Shown in pieces: positions 34,171 to 45,981 of a stretch of 64,000 bases of DNA. Made by a program: the position numbers and the translations under genes. Where the stretch lies: positions 190,057,391 to 190,121,390 of the forward strand of contig NC_081406.1 of NCBI RefSeq assembly GCF_030272615.1, read 5' to 3'. Below the pieces are notes generated by a model. That model had not been told where the DNA came from and searched no databases. It was given only the letters and a program-made list of their open reading frames with translations. The DNA is from Cryptomeria japonica. Its lineage: Eukaryota; Streptophyta; Pinopsida; Cupressales; Cupressaceae. How positions within the stretch are numbered: the stretch's first letter is position 1; every line of letters begins with the position of its first letter.

Positions 34171-37100
34171 GGTAATGATGCATGGTTAATTGACTCGGGT
34201 ACATCTTTTCATATGTCTTTCAATAAAGATTGGTTTTTTGAATATGAAGAATTTAATGGAGGCAAGGCATACTTGGGTGATGATTCACATTTAGACATTG
34301 TTGGTTGAGGAAAAGTTACGATTAGGTATCCTGATGGTAGATTAAAAAGGATTAGCAGTATGCTGCATATCCCTAGTTTAAAATGAAATTTATTATTTGT
34401 GACAAAACTAATAGATGTAGGTGTGCAGGTAGTCTTTTTTTATGCAAGATGTAAGATGATTAACGGTGCAATGGTGATTGATAGAGGTGTCAGGTTCAAC
34501 ACTTTGTATAAGCTAGAAACATATGCTATTGAGTGTAATAGCACTTTTGTAAAAAGAAAATCTGTGGATACTTCGTCAGAAGACTTGAGGGTTTGACCTT
34601 CAATGGATGGACATGGCTTCTGGGTGCCTAAGGGTGCTCTTTCTTTTGAAGAAAAATTGTCTATAGAGAAGACTATGTTATGGCACCAGAGAATTGGGCA
34701 CATTGGAGAAAAGGGTCTAAGGAACTTGAAAAATAAAAACCTTGTTGAAGGTTTGAGTGATTGTAATCTTGACTTTGATTTATGTGAGCATTGCATTTAT
34801 GGAAAACAAAACCACATTCAGTTTTACATGATTCCTCATAAATCTTGTGGTGTTTTGGATCTTATTCATTATGATGTGTTTGGTTCTGTAGATGTTCCTT
34901 CAATTGGAAAATCCACATATTATTTTTCATTTATTGTTGATTTTAGTAGAAGGGCATGGGTATACTTTCTAAAGAGTAAATATGAAGTTTTCAGTCATTT
35001 TAAAGAATTTAAAGCAATGGTTGAGTTGAATACTGGAAAGAAAATTAAATGTTTGAGGACTAATAATGGTGGTCAATTTTTCTCTAATGATTTTAATAGA
35101 TTTTGTAAAGACTGTGGCATTAATAGAAAAAAGACAACTATGTATTCTCTTCAACAGAATGGAGTTGCAGAAAGAATGAACAGGACACTGATGGAAAAGG
35201 ATAGGAGTATGTTGAGTGATGTTGGTATAGAACAAAATTTTTGGGTTGAAGTTGTTGCCACTACTTGCTACCTGATTAATAGGTCTCCTACATCATCTCT
35301 TGTTGATAAAATGCCTATGGAAGCATGGTCAAGTCACAAGCCTTCATTGAAACATCTTAGAGTTTTTGGTTACGAGGCATATGCACATGTGCCAAAGGAG
35401 AAACAAACAAAGTTGGAGAAAAAGGTTGTGAAATGTATCTTCATTGGATGCAGTTATGGTGTGAAAGGATACAAGCTTTGGGACCCTCTTACACAAAAGG
35501 TAATTCATAGTAGAAGTGTTATTTTTAGAGAAATTAAGTCTTCTTCTATTACATTGCAACCGGAACAAAATAAATAGAAAGATGTCATTCAATTCCCTTC
35601 TACACCTGAAAGAGTTGAATCGAGACCACTTGATAGGGAAGAAATTGAGGAGATCTCATCCAGCTCTGAATCTTCAGAAGAGGATGAAGAACCTCCAACT
35701 CAACTTGTTTGAAGGTCTACAACACATAGACAACCACCTGAAAGGTATTCGCCTGATGATTGGAGATGTATTTTTGCTTTGAATACTAATGTGGATAAAC
35801 CTAGATCTGTAGAAGAGGCATTAGGTATGAATGATGCAGAATCTTGAAAGATTTCTATGGAAGAAGAAATGGCAGCTTTGAAAAAGAATGATACATGGGA
35901 TCTTGTACCATTTCCAGAAGGACGGAAGCCTTTTGGTTACAAATGGATGTTCAAGAAAAATATTGGTTTAGATGGAAGCATTGAGAAACATAAAGAAATC
36001 TTGGTTGCAAAAGTCTACTCTCAGGTTGAGGGTGTTGATTATGGTGAGATATTTTCTCTTGTTGCAAAAATGACATCCATTAGATTTTTGCTTTCTATAT
36101 TTGTTGCTTATGATTTAGAGGTTGAGAAAATGGATGTGAAAACTTCTTTCCTTCATGGTGAGTTGGAGGAGGATATTTATATGACACAATTGGAACACTA
36201 TGTGGTGAAAGGTAAAAGTAATTTGGTCTGCAAATTAAAGAAATCTTTGTATGGCCTCAAACAGAGTCCTTGAATGTGGTACCAAAAATTTGATGTATAT
36301 GTGTTTAGTTTGGGATTTGAGAATTCTAAATCAAATCACTCTGTGTTTTATAAATATAATGGTGATTATTTCTTGTACATTGCATTATATGTTGATGATA
36401 TGTTAAGGTAAAGGGAAAGGTATGGTTTTAGAACTAAAGTCTCAGCTCGCTGCTAAATTTGAAATGAAAGATCTTGGTGCTGCAAAGAATATTATTGGGA
36501 TGGAAATTAGAAGAGATAGAGTGAACGAAAACCTATGGATAGGCCAAGGTAAGTATGTGAATTCAATTTTGTGGAGGTTCAACATGCAGTATTATAGACC
36601 ATTATGTGTTCCCTTCACAGTTGGAATGAAATTATCTGTTTCAAATTGTCCTACATCCCCATCAAAGATGGATGACATGAGAAGAGTGCCTTACCAAAGT
36701 GTAGTTGGAAGTTTGACATGTATGCTATGGTTTGTACCAGACCAAATATTTCTCAAGCAGCAGGAGTTATTTCCAGATATATGTCTAATCCTAGTAGAGT
36801 TCATTGGGATACAGTCAAAAGAGTCTTCAGATATTTGAAGGGTACCTCAAAATATTATTTGTGTTATCATGGTAATTTGGTTGGAGACATGACTTCCCTT
36901 GATATTCATGGTTATGTGGATTCAAACTAGGAAGGTGATATTAATAGTAGAAGATCCACCAGTGCTTATGTGTTTACTTTATTTGGTGGGGCAATTAGTT
37001 GGATGAGTAAGCGACAGGTTGTGATTGTTTTGTCCACTACTGAAGCAGAGTATATGACAACTACACATGCTTGTAAAGAAGCCATTTGTCTTAAGAGATT

Positions 37101-37374
37101 GTGTTCAGATATTGGAATAAAATAAGATACAATGATATTTTATTGTGACAGTCAACGTGCGATCTACCTAGCTAAGAACCCGATATTTCATGTTTGGACC
37201 AAGCACATTGATGTTCAGTATCATTTTGTCAGAGATATGGTCGAAGATGGTAGGGTGAAGCTAGTTGAGGTACAAACTTTGATGAATATTGTAGATGCTT
37301 TAACTAAGGACGTGGGCACAAATAATTTTAGATGGTGTTCGGAGTCTATGGACCTCATGGCCCCCAGCAACTGA
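34171..37374 (+). pseudogene. copia-3 pol: protease, integrase, reverse transcriptase, RNase H
   Basis: Mostly one phase. Protease: 'AWLIDSGTSFHM' near 34190. Integrase: His/Cys finger around 34680-34800 ('HQRIGHIG', 'CEHCIYGK'), then the core with 'DLIHYDVFG' and 'QQNGVAERMNR'. The second catalytic Asp is Asn at 35062-35064 (LRTNNGGQF). Reverse transcriptase: 'MDVKTSFLHGELEE' and 'YVDDM' near 36390; two compensating frameshifts (about 36405 and 36716) bracket the next 310 bases. RNase H: 'LSTTEAEYM' and 'YCDSQRAI'. About ten stops occur, six or more of them TGA. The end at 37374 is 43 bases before the polypurine tract. Non-functional. Confidence 0.88.
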
Positions 37375-37416
37375 TTTATTCTGTTGATACTCCCTTTTCT
37401 CTTGCAAGGTGTTTGA

Positions 37417-37428
37417 CAAGTGGGAGAG
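37417..37428 (+). promoter_or_regulatory. copia-3 polypurine tract
   Basis: CAAGTGGGAGAG lies directly before the 3' LTR TGTTGG. It is shorter and weaker than the AAAGGGGGAGAT tract of the other copia families here. Confidence 0.7.
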
Positions 37429-38331
37429 TGTTGGTAAAAATGGTGTCTCGACCTTGCATTTATATGAGGTTACTATTTATAGTAAGTTTTTTCTTGAGCA
37501 CAAAATGGTGCAAAATTCTTCCCGAAGCTTTTGGATGGCTAGATAAGCATTCCAATAAAGTTACATTGCAAAATCGCAGCTAGTTTTGGAGATATTAAAG
37601 TTTATATTTTGGAGGGGTACGATGAAAGTTTTAAATTTAATTTTGAGGACTTTAGAGGCCCCTAAATGCCCTGAAAAGTGGACATAAATAGCATAGCATT
37701 TACGAGGCAATAGAGAACTTCTCGAGCTTTCTGGAACTTCAAATGGTTCATCAATAGGACACACGATTCTCAAGTTATGGCCTCCAGAAGTTTGTAGTCC
37801 TAAAATAGGAAATATAAAATGTATCGGACACATAAATGAGCTATAAAAGGGAGGGAAACGTGTTTGATGTGTGTTTTAACATGTCATAGGGCATCTAGAA
37901 GGGAGATAAGGTCAGCCTTACTTTATTGGGTGGTTATCCCATGGTTTTGTAATATTGTTTGGCAGGTTTCTTGTATTGTATCTCCTATTTATGAGGTGTG
38001 TGAGATAGAGGTTGTGTGTAAGAGTCTTATGTCGATTGAGTTACCTCTGAGTCTCTAATTAGCGGTACTCCTGCGAAGATATTTCTGTGCAAGTATATTT
38101 TAATATGTTATTGATTGTTGAATAATATATTGAGTTGCTTTTGGAGTGGGGGGTTTTTCTCCCAAAAGGGTTTTCCCCTCGTAAATCGTTGTGTTGTTGT
38201 GTTGTGGTATGCATGATATTTTGATTATTTTTGTTGTTTATGTAACTATTGTAACGATCTGTAAAAAAAATTACATTATCTTGCTCTTAAGGTTAGTGTA
38301 GGAAGTTGTTCCACTACTTAACTTCCTTACA
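37429..38331 (+). repeat. copia-3 3' LTR
   Basis: TGTTGGTAAAAATGG ... CTTCCTTACA, matching the 5' LTR with scattered substitutions and a few indels. It keeps a TATA box (37842-37849, TATAAAAG) and the shared module at 38149-38186. Confidence 0.88.
37842..37849 (+). promoter_or_regulatory. TATA box in copia-3 3' LTR
   Basis: CTATAAAAGGG, about 415 bases into the LTR, a suitable place for the U3 promoter. The 5' LTR counterpart has one changed base. Confidence 0.55.
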
Positions 38332-38568
38332 GAGTTGTTCAAGATATAAACTTTCATAGTAGAGGAAGATAATTTTGAATATGCATCCACTAAGTTAGGA
38401 ATCAAGAAAACTCCCTCAACTAAACCTAAGCTAGGGAAAAAAAGAAAATAGGAGAGTAGGAAGGAAATCATTGCAAGAGATTATAGCCAAGGTAGGAGAG
38501 GCAAAGGATCAGAAGAAAATTACTGATTTGAGGGGAGAAAGGAAGGGGAGCACCCCTCCCTAGGTCTC
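38332..38568 (+). pseudogene. LINE2 ORF1 C-terminus
   Basis: Basic, Lys/Arg-rich frames ('KTPSTKPKLGKKRK', 'GRRGKGSEENY') between the copia-3 3' LTR and the ORF2 start correspond in position and character to the end of LINE1 ORF1. They resume the LINE interrupted at 32327. Confidence 0.45.
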
Positions 38569-40286
38569 ATGATGCTCCTATCATGGAATGTTAGGGGCTT
38601 AAATTATCCTAATAAGAGGTGCTTGGTCGAGTGTAAGATTGGATTGACTAAGGAAAATGAGATCTTGCCTAAAGAAACATATTTTTCAATTTTTGAAATA
38701 GAAAACTTCACTAGGTATTTGTAGAATTGGAAAGTTGGGGGGAAAAGTTGTAGGTGCTTCTGGCAACTTGGCGGTGATATGGGATTCCTCAATAGTAAAT
38801 TTTAAGAAAGTGGGATTTGGTGGTAACTGGATTGGGGGCATTGTCATTATTTTGCAATCCAACATGAAGTATCAACGAATAAATGTGTATGGGATGAATA
38901 ATTAGGGAAAGAAAAGAGATTTGTGGGGAGAATTGGACACCTTTTCTAACAATTTGTTTATAAACCAGATTATTATTAGAGGAGACTTTAATTCCATCAT
39001 AAGGAAATAGGATAAAAGAGGGGGCATTACAAGACATATTCAATCACAACAAAAATTTTGTGATTAGGTTTGTAAAAATGGGTGTGGAGATCTAGATGAG
39101 TGGAGGAGCATATAGCTGGACCAATAAGCGACTGGGATTCAACAATATAGCTGAGAATCTGGATAGATTATTTTTTAAGGGATAATTGGCCTCCTTTACT
39201 CATATCTTGGAAGCCTCCATTCTTCCTTGCTCTAGATCCAACCACTACCCAAATCAACTCTTAATCAAGGGGAATGAAAAACCACACAAATTGCCATTTA
39301 AGTTTGAAAAAATATGGTGGAAGGATGAAAATCTTATGAATCTAATTGAGACATGGTGGAAGGAGGATGAATTTGAAGGGTCTAAACTATTTTGTTTAAT
39401 GTCAAGGTTGAAGCATGTGAAACAAAGACTGATATCCTCAAACAAGGAGCATTTAAAAGATATTTTCGTCACAAAGCAAGAGATAGAGGAGGATCTAAAG
39501 AAGTTGAATAAGATAGTTTTTACCAATGGCATGGATCAAATATGTTTTCTCAAGGAAAAGGAGTTAATGAGGGATTATGAAGATATACTATCAAAGGAGG
39601 AAATATTTTGGAGGTAGAAATCAAGAGAGGTGTGGTTTGTCAAAGGTAACACAAACACAAGATACTTCCACAATGTCACTAAGTAGAGGAAGGATCTCAA
39701 TAAAATCACTAAGATCAAGAAAGGTGATGGCTCTGTTGTGAAATGGCTTAAGGAGATAGCTTTTGAAACAATGAACTTTTTCATCCTACTCCTTAATAAC
39801 TTTGAGGGATCCAGCTATGTAAACAAAAATAAAACCTTGGAATAAATTCCCATACTGGTGAATGAAATGTAGAATAAAGAGCTGAATGCAAAAAAAATGT
39901 TTGAAAAAGTGGAGATGGCAACCAAATAATATTACATCCAGATAAAGCCCCTAGCTTGGATGATCTTCTTGTAGGCTTCTTCCACAAGTGTTGGTACATT
40001 ATTTTTAGGGATTTGGCTAAGGCCTTGGAAACAAAAAGAAATGAAGGTATATTATTGTACAAAATAAACAATACCCTTATACTCATCATTCCAAAAATAG
40101 AGAAGGTGACTGAATTGGGGGATTTTACGCCAATCTCACTCTACAATGTAACTTATAAATCTTGGTAAAAATAGCAGTGAACAGGATCAAAAAAGTGTTG
40201 CCCCACATTATTTTAGATGAGTAGATGAGATTTGTACAATAGAGATCAATTTTGGATGGTGTCATCATAGATCAAGAAGAGATTCA
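38569..40286 (+). pseudogene. LINE2 ORF2, 5' part (endonuclease and start of reverse transcriptase)
   Basis: Starts 'MMLLSWNVRGLNYPNKRC', the counterpart of the LINE1 ORF2 start. Endonuclease motifs follow in shifting frames ('GASGNLAVIWDSS', 'INVYGMNN', 'IIRGDFNSII'). The longest open part (39186-39617) covers the linker ('FKFEKIWWKDENLMNLIETW'). The reverse transcriptase begins with 'FFHKCWYIIF' and 'INNTLILIIPKIEKV' (39956-40168) and stops at 'LDGVIIDQEEIHD', where the copia-1 LTR begins at 40287. It is more decayed than LINE1, with many frameshifts. Confidence 0.75.
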
Positions 40287-41862
40287 TGATAGTTCTGATA
40301 CTTAAAGATAAGTACAAATGCCAAGCTAACAAGATGAGAGGGGGGGGTGAATCATACAAACTTATTCATCCATAAAAACATCAGATTCAACCTCGGTAAC
40401 CTATATATCAGTAATATAACCAAAACTGCTAAACATGCAAACTCAAAAGCATATAAACATCATAACACTCATAACACCAAATTTAACGTGGAAACCCAAA
40501 TAGGGAAAAACCACTATGGGATTTCGGACCCACTAAGAAATATATTTTTCTAGAGTATGCTCGGTTAAAAGCAAATCCTATTAAAGATTACAAACACATT
40601 GTTAGATGTGACCCGGTTAAGGGATTTCCCTCAGATCTGTTACGATCTTCACTTTGTTAGAAGTGACCTTGTTAAAGGATTTCAAACACTCAATCAGATT
40701 GTCACCTTGCTAGAGGATTTACAAATAAGACTGTTAAGTCCACTCGGTTAAGAGATTTTATGTCACTTTACAAAATAACAGTAATAAAAATCTATCTGCA
40801 ACTTCACATCTAAAATGCTGAAGTAGATTCTTATTTGCTCAATACAATCTATTCATAGGACTCATCTTGTCCCTCTGTTGGGCTCTATACTCTGTTTCTC
40901 AAATAGGTCTTCAAGCTTCTGTGCTTGGTAATCACTATGTAGCATCCCTCTGCATACACTTGCCCGCATACATTGTTTATCAACAATTCCTTATTTATAA
41001 ACAATCTGCTAACCGCTTAATCTCCTTGATCACATTTCCCATGATCAATCATAGCCATCAAATCTTCAAACTTGACTAGGTTCAGTGTGTCCTTCAATCT
41101 CAAAAATGTTTTACCCCGCCTTGGAACTTGCATACATTTCTTGGAACTTGTGCTAGGGTATTGCGGTTCAATCTGAGCTGTAGGTCTTCTTGCCAATTTT
41201 CCTTTGCCATAGATTATTTATCAAACTTAATGCATGGCATACCAATCATTTAATCAGTTCCAGCTCATCAGCTTCCTACATTAAATAATGCTTGTATTCA
41301 TTCAATGCATTCTGTTATTACTCGGTTGCAACTCAGTGAATACTAAACTTCACTCGGTAGACATTCTACCTTCATTAACCAATAGTGATAACCTTAGGGT
41401 TTACTGATAGTGATAACCTTAGGGTTTACCGACTAGGTTCCTTAGGGTTTACCAACTAGGTTCTTTGCTCGGTAACATAGTATAGTATTAACCTTGCAAA
41501 CAACAACATATGTAAGATATCAAAACAACCCAAAACATTATGATCTCATCATTGTCTAACTCGGTAATAGTTGCCCATTAAATAACTTATTTCTCCCCTT
41601 ATTCATCATATTATTTCTGTGTCTTTTACCAACTTCTTTATACTCATCAAAACATACTTCTTAAGATATGGCAACATCATACTGAATCAGTAAATCAATT
41701 TCTTGACATCAATGACAAAATAATAATATTAAGACAGTAAATATCCTTAATCAATTATATTCATAATCATCAACAACCTTCTCAATATCCTTTGAAATGC
41801 CAACAATCTCTCATTGTTATTGGAATGCCAACAATCTCCCTTTGTTTGTTATAATGCCAACA
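40287..41862 (-). repeat. copia-1 3' LTR (1,576 bp)
   Basis: On the minus strand it runs from TGTTGGCATTATAAC to AGAACTATCA. It matches 61555-63091 throughout and 45895-46685 over its U3 half. It contains the shared LTR module (40485-40520), a TATA box, and three CTTAGGGTTTA telo-box motifs at 41393, 41418 and 41441. Confidence 0.88.
40991..40999 (-). promoter_or_regulatory. TATA box in copia-1 3' LTR
   Basis: Minus-strand TATAAATAA, conserved in the copia-1b LTR (62253-62261). The matching segment of the 5' LTR is deleted. Confidence 0.55.
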
Positions 41863-41876
41863 ATCTCCCCCTTTGG
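41863..41876 (-). promoter_or_regulatory. copia-1 polypurine tract
   Basis: Minus-strand CCAAAGGGGGAGAT directly abuts TGTTGGCATT of the LTR. Confidence 0.85.
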
Positions 41877-42024
41877 CATTTATGGCAAAACCAATTGATT
41901 TGACCTAATTGATTCGGATTCAGATTGCTGTAAAATGCTGAAATTCTCTCCCTGTTATCAGATTTCTCCCCCATACATTAGTCTTCTCCTTTTTGTTCAT
42001 CAGTCTTCTCCCCATATATTAGTC

Positions 42025-42048
42025 TTCTCCCCCTTTGACAACAATGCC
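42025..42048 (-). promoter_or_regulatory. Second polypurine-like tract, copia-1
   Basis: Minus-strand TTGTTGTCAAAGGGGGAGAA, with further GGGGAGAAGACT-type repeats between it and the true tract (41,940-42,030). Confidence 0.55.
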
Positions 42049-42268
42049 AAAAAGTAAAGAACTAAAACATAATTTCTTTCACTGAGGAGTGAATTTCTTA
42101 CTGATATGTGTCAACTTAGTCTTGGTCAGAGTATTTTGTCTTCAATTCCAGTTCCCTGTATATTATTTTCTGTACACCTTTAGAAAACCTCCTAAAGTGT
42201 GTAAATCAGCATCAACTCCTGAAAGATATTTTGTAGAGTTATTGAATTGATGCTTTCACCGAACTCGG

Positions 42269-45200
42269 TCAGTGAATGGAAGATAGGGGTAGGACCCCTA
42301 ACTTACTTTTGAGATACTCAAAAGTGTCCCTTTGCAGTGGCTTGGTGAAGATGTCTCCAATTTGTTCCTTTCTGCTAACATACTCCAACACCACTTTCTT
42401 CTCTTGAACTTCTTCTCTAGGATAATGATATTTGATAGAGATGTGCTTTGTCTTAGAGTGCATAAAAGGATTCTTTGAAATGTTAATGGCACTAGTATTG
42501 TCACAGAATATAGTTACTCACTCGGTAACTTACTCATTTATACCTTCCAATAGTTGTTTGATCCATGCTATATTAGTGCAATTTAATGTTGCAGCAACAT
42601 ATTCAGCTTTTGTTGTTGACTGTGAAACACATCCTTGTTTCTTGCTAAGCCAACTCACTAGTCTTTCTCCTAAAAAGAGAGCTCCGCCACTTGTGCTTTT
42701 CCTATCATCAATGTTGCCTGCCCAATCAGCATCAGTATAAACTTTTAAATTAAAATCATTTCCTTTCTGATATACTAAGCCATAATCTTCAATGCCTTTT
42801 AAGTATCTGAAAATTCTCTTGATTGCTGTCATGTGTGTTTCCTTGGGATCTGCAGAAAATCTTGCAACTATACCTATTGCATGTGCTATGTCTGGTCTGT
42901 TGTGACCAACATATTGCAGTTTTCCAATCATAGATCGGTAGAGTGTCTCCTCAATAGATGTAAATTCATCATTCTTTGATAATTTACAGTTGGTAGTCAT
43001 AGGAGTACTTACTGGTTTTGAATCCTCCATTCCAAATTTCTTCAAGATTTCCTTTATGTACTTGGATTGGGTAATGAAAATCTCATTTTTCATTTGCAGT
43101 ATCTATAGACCTATAAAATACTTTATCTCACCGATTAGTGACATCTCAAATTCTTTGCTCATTTCATTTCCAAAGTTCTTGCATAGAGAGTCATTTCCAC
43201 AAAATATAATGTCATCAACAAATATGGTTGAGATCAGTATTCCATTTTCATCATTCTTCATGTACATGTTACTATTTTCACTTGTTCTTATAAAACCAAT
43301 TTTGATCAAATAAGAGTGCAATCTCTCATACCATGCTCTAGGTGCTTGTTTCAAACCATATAAAGCTTTGTTCAATTTACATACCTGATCTTTATTCTTG
43401 TCTTCAACAAATCCTTCAGGTTGTTCAATCAAAACTTCTTCTTCTAATATACCATTCAGAAATGCAGATTTGACATCCATTTAATATATCTTGAAATTCT
43501 TGTAAGCAGCATATGCCAACAATGTTCTTACTCCTTCAAGTCTTGCCACAGGTGCAAAAGTTTCACCATAATCAATTCCTTCTTCTTGAGCATAACCTTT
43601 GCAAACTAGTCTTGCTTTATTTCTAATGACCTCACCTTTTTCATTCAGCTTGTTTCTGAAAAACCACTTTGTACCGATTACATTTTTGTCCTTCGGTCTT
43701 GGGACCAGTGTCCATGTGTCATTCTTCTTGATTTGATCAATCTTTTCTGTCATAGCATTTATCCAATCTTCATTGTTAAATGCTTCTTTCACTATCCTTG
43801 GTTCATATTCAGATATCAAACATGTGTTCAGTCTTAGTTTGTTCCTTGTCATCACTGGATCATCCTTATCTCCTATAATTTGACTTGATTCATGATGTCT
43901 TCTGACATATTTGGCTAATATAGGCTTGGTAGGCTCTATGTGATCTTCTTCATCACTTGGTAACTGGATATTCTCTTCATTTCCTTTAGCAGTCTATTCG
44001 GTAAGACTTCTTAGTTGAACATAGACAAATTCATCATAATCTTCTGGTTCCTTGGAATTTCCTTCATCATTCCTTTCTACAAATTCATCAATTTTCACAT
44101 TTTCACTTTCTACTATTTTGTTAGATGATTTGATTAGACACTTAAATGCTTTGCTTCTAGAAGAGTAACCTAGAAATGTTCCTTCCTCACTTTTCTGATC
44201 AAACTTGCCATTTCTATCATCTTTGTGAACATAGCATCTATTTCCAAAGATTTTAAAATAGCTCACATTAGGTTTCTCGTCATACCAGATTTCATATGGT
44301 GTCTTCAAAGTTCCTTTCTTTAGTTGTACTCGGTTCAATGTGTAAAAGGTTGTGCTTATTGCTTCTTTCTAGAATGTTTGTGGCACTTTCTTTTCAATCA
44401 TGAGGGTTCTGGCACAATCCACAATAGATCTGTTTCTTCTCTCAGCAATTCCATTTTGTTGTGGAGTTCTCGATGCGGATACTTGTCTTTTAATACCATG
44501 ATCATTGCAGTATAAATTAAACTCATCAAATGTGAACTCACCTCCTCTATCTGATCTAAGACATTTCAGTTGTCTTCCTGTTTCATTTTCATCTCTTGCC
44601 TTGTACCATTTAAACATTTGAAAAGCTTCTGATTTTTCGTTTAAAAACATTACTAACATCATCCTTGAGTAATCATCCACAAATAATATGAAATATTTAT
44701 CACCATAATAACTCTAAACTTTCATAGGACCACAAAGATCAGTATGCACAAGATCTAAAATTCCCTTAGGAGTGTAAGACTTACTTGTAAAGCTTGATCT
44801 TGTCATCTTTCCCATCTGGCATCCTAGGCATATAGCAGTCTCAGGTTTCTCAAGACTCGGTAGACCTCTTACTCGGTGCTTCTTACTTATTTTGATCAGA
44901 TTATCAAAATTTACATGACAGAATCTTTTATGTCATAACTAGGTATCATCTATCTTTGCATATAAACACTTATTATGAGTTGAGTCAAGGTGAAATGTGT
45001 TACCTTTTGTTTGTGTCCCGGTAGCAGCTAACTTTCCATGTTTGTCATGAACTTTGACAATTCCATTCGGAAATTCTATTCGGTAACCTGTGTTGTTTAG
45101 ATGTGTTCCACTCAACAAATTGTATTTCAAGCCTTCAACTCAATAAAATCATTGCATTTTGCATTGTCAAGAAGTGTTATAGATCCTTTACCTCTTACCG

Positions 45201-45400
45201 GACATGGTGCATCATTACCAAATCTTACATAGCCTCCATCATAATCTTCTAATATAACAAACTTGTGTTTATCACCTGTCATGTGATGTGAGCATCCACT
45301 ATCTATGATCCAAGAATCATTTTTACTTATGTGAGATAGTAGGGCTTTTTCTTCATACCTTTCTTCATCTAATCCATCTTTTATAGCCACATAAACAACT
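42269..45400 (-). pseudogene. copia-1 pol: protease, integrase, reverse transcriptase, RNase H
   Basis: One phase from 45130 down to 42269, with a frameshift near 45130-45145 separating it from protease. Protease: 'SWIIDSGCSHHMTGDKHKF'. Integrase: 'LDLVHTDLCGPM', 'LRSDRGGEF' and 'TPQQNGIAERRNR', so Asp, Asp and Glu are all kept. Reverse transcriptase: 'MDVKSAFLNGILEEE' and 'TIFVDDIIF'. RNase H: 'VYTDADWAG', 'AEYVAA' and 'FCDNTSAINIS', ending 'KLGVLPLSSIH' at 42269. Stops include TAA at 43481, TAG near 43100, and TAA and TGA near 42527 and 42518; copia-1b shows Lys and Leu at the last two. Catalytic residues survive, but the frame is broken at about eight places. Confidence 0.9.
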
Positions 45401-45981
45401 TCCTATGTATCAATTTCATCTGATTTATCATCATTAGATTCCTCATCAGCTATTAGGCATGTTTTCTTATCTCTTCTTCTGAAATCTTGCTGTCCTCTGT
45501 AATGATTATCTTTCTGTCTATAATCTCGGTAATCTCTCTTTTCACTAGATTCTCTATCAGGACAGTTAGAAGCCATATGTCCAATCTTATCACAATTGAA
45601 ACATTTCAAAGGTTGCTTTCCCTTATACTTACCTTTTCCTCTCAGTAGCCTTCTAGCTAATAGTGCTTCAAACTCTTCTTGTTTCCTGATTTCCTCATAC
45701 AGCTTGTGTACTTTTTCCATATTCTTGCGAAATCTCTCACTTGCTCCACTGTGATCTCCTTCAGTGTACTTACTCATTCTATCATTTTAATCATCAGATT
45801 CATCAAGATGAAAAGAACTGAATGCAGATTCAACTTTATTTACCGATGACCCACTATTATCAAAATTACTTAACTCAAAAGCATGTAGCTTACCAATAGT
45901 AGCCATTAGATCTTCAATATTGACTAGGTTCAATGTATCCTTTGACCTGAAAAATGTTTTACCCTGCCTTGGAACTTGCAT
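45401..45981 (-). pseudogene. copia-1 gag, N-terminus replaced by LTR sequence
   Basis: The C-terminal half is normal copia gag: a charged linker and the CCHC knuckle 'CFNCDKIGHMASNCPD' near 45570-45605, followed by an Arg/Asp-rich tail. A TAA interrupts it at about 45784. Upstream of about 45895 the frame stays open, but the sequence is that of the LTR (compare 41057-41140). The ATG at 45981 and about 29 codons ('MQVPRQGKTFFRSKDTLNLV') are therefore LTR-derived. The gag capsid region is missing. This is an internal deletion whose junction lies within 'gtagccattagatcttcaa', where LTR and gag sequences are alike. Confidence 0.75.

Larger units (their letters stand above)
32328..38331 (+). mobile_element. 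copia-3, full-length Ty1/copia element
   Basis: 6,004 bases with two LTRs (881 and 903 bp), a primer binding site, gag-pol in copia order (gag, protease, integrase, reverse transcriptase, RNase H) and a polypurine tract. It splits LINE2 between ORF1 and ORF2, and LINE sequence is found on both sides. The 5-base flanks (aatat left, gagtt right) do not match, so no target-site duplication is visible. This suggests decay or recombination between copies. Confidence 0.88.

Noticed and set aside
32323-38336. Target-site duplication around copia-3
   Set aside because: The flanks aatat and gagtt do not match, even allowing one-base shifts of the LTR ends.
41393-41451. Interstitial telomeric repeat
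   Set aside because: The AGGGTTTA motifs are separated by unrelated bases and recur at the same place in other LTR copies, so they are LTR promoter-type motifs, not telomere tracts.
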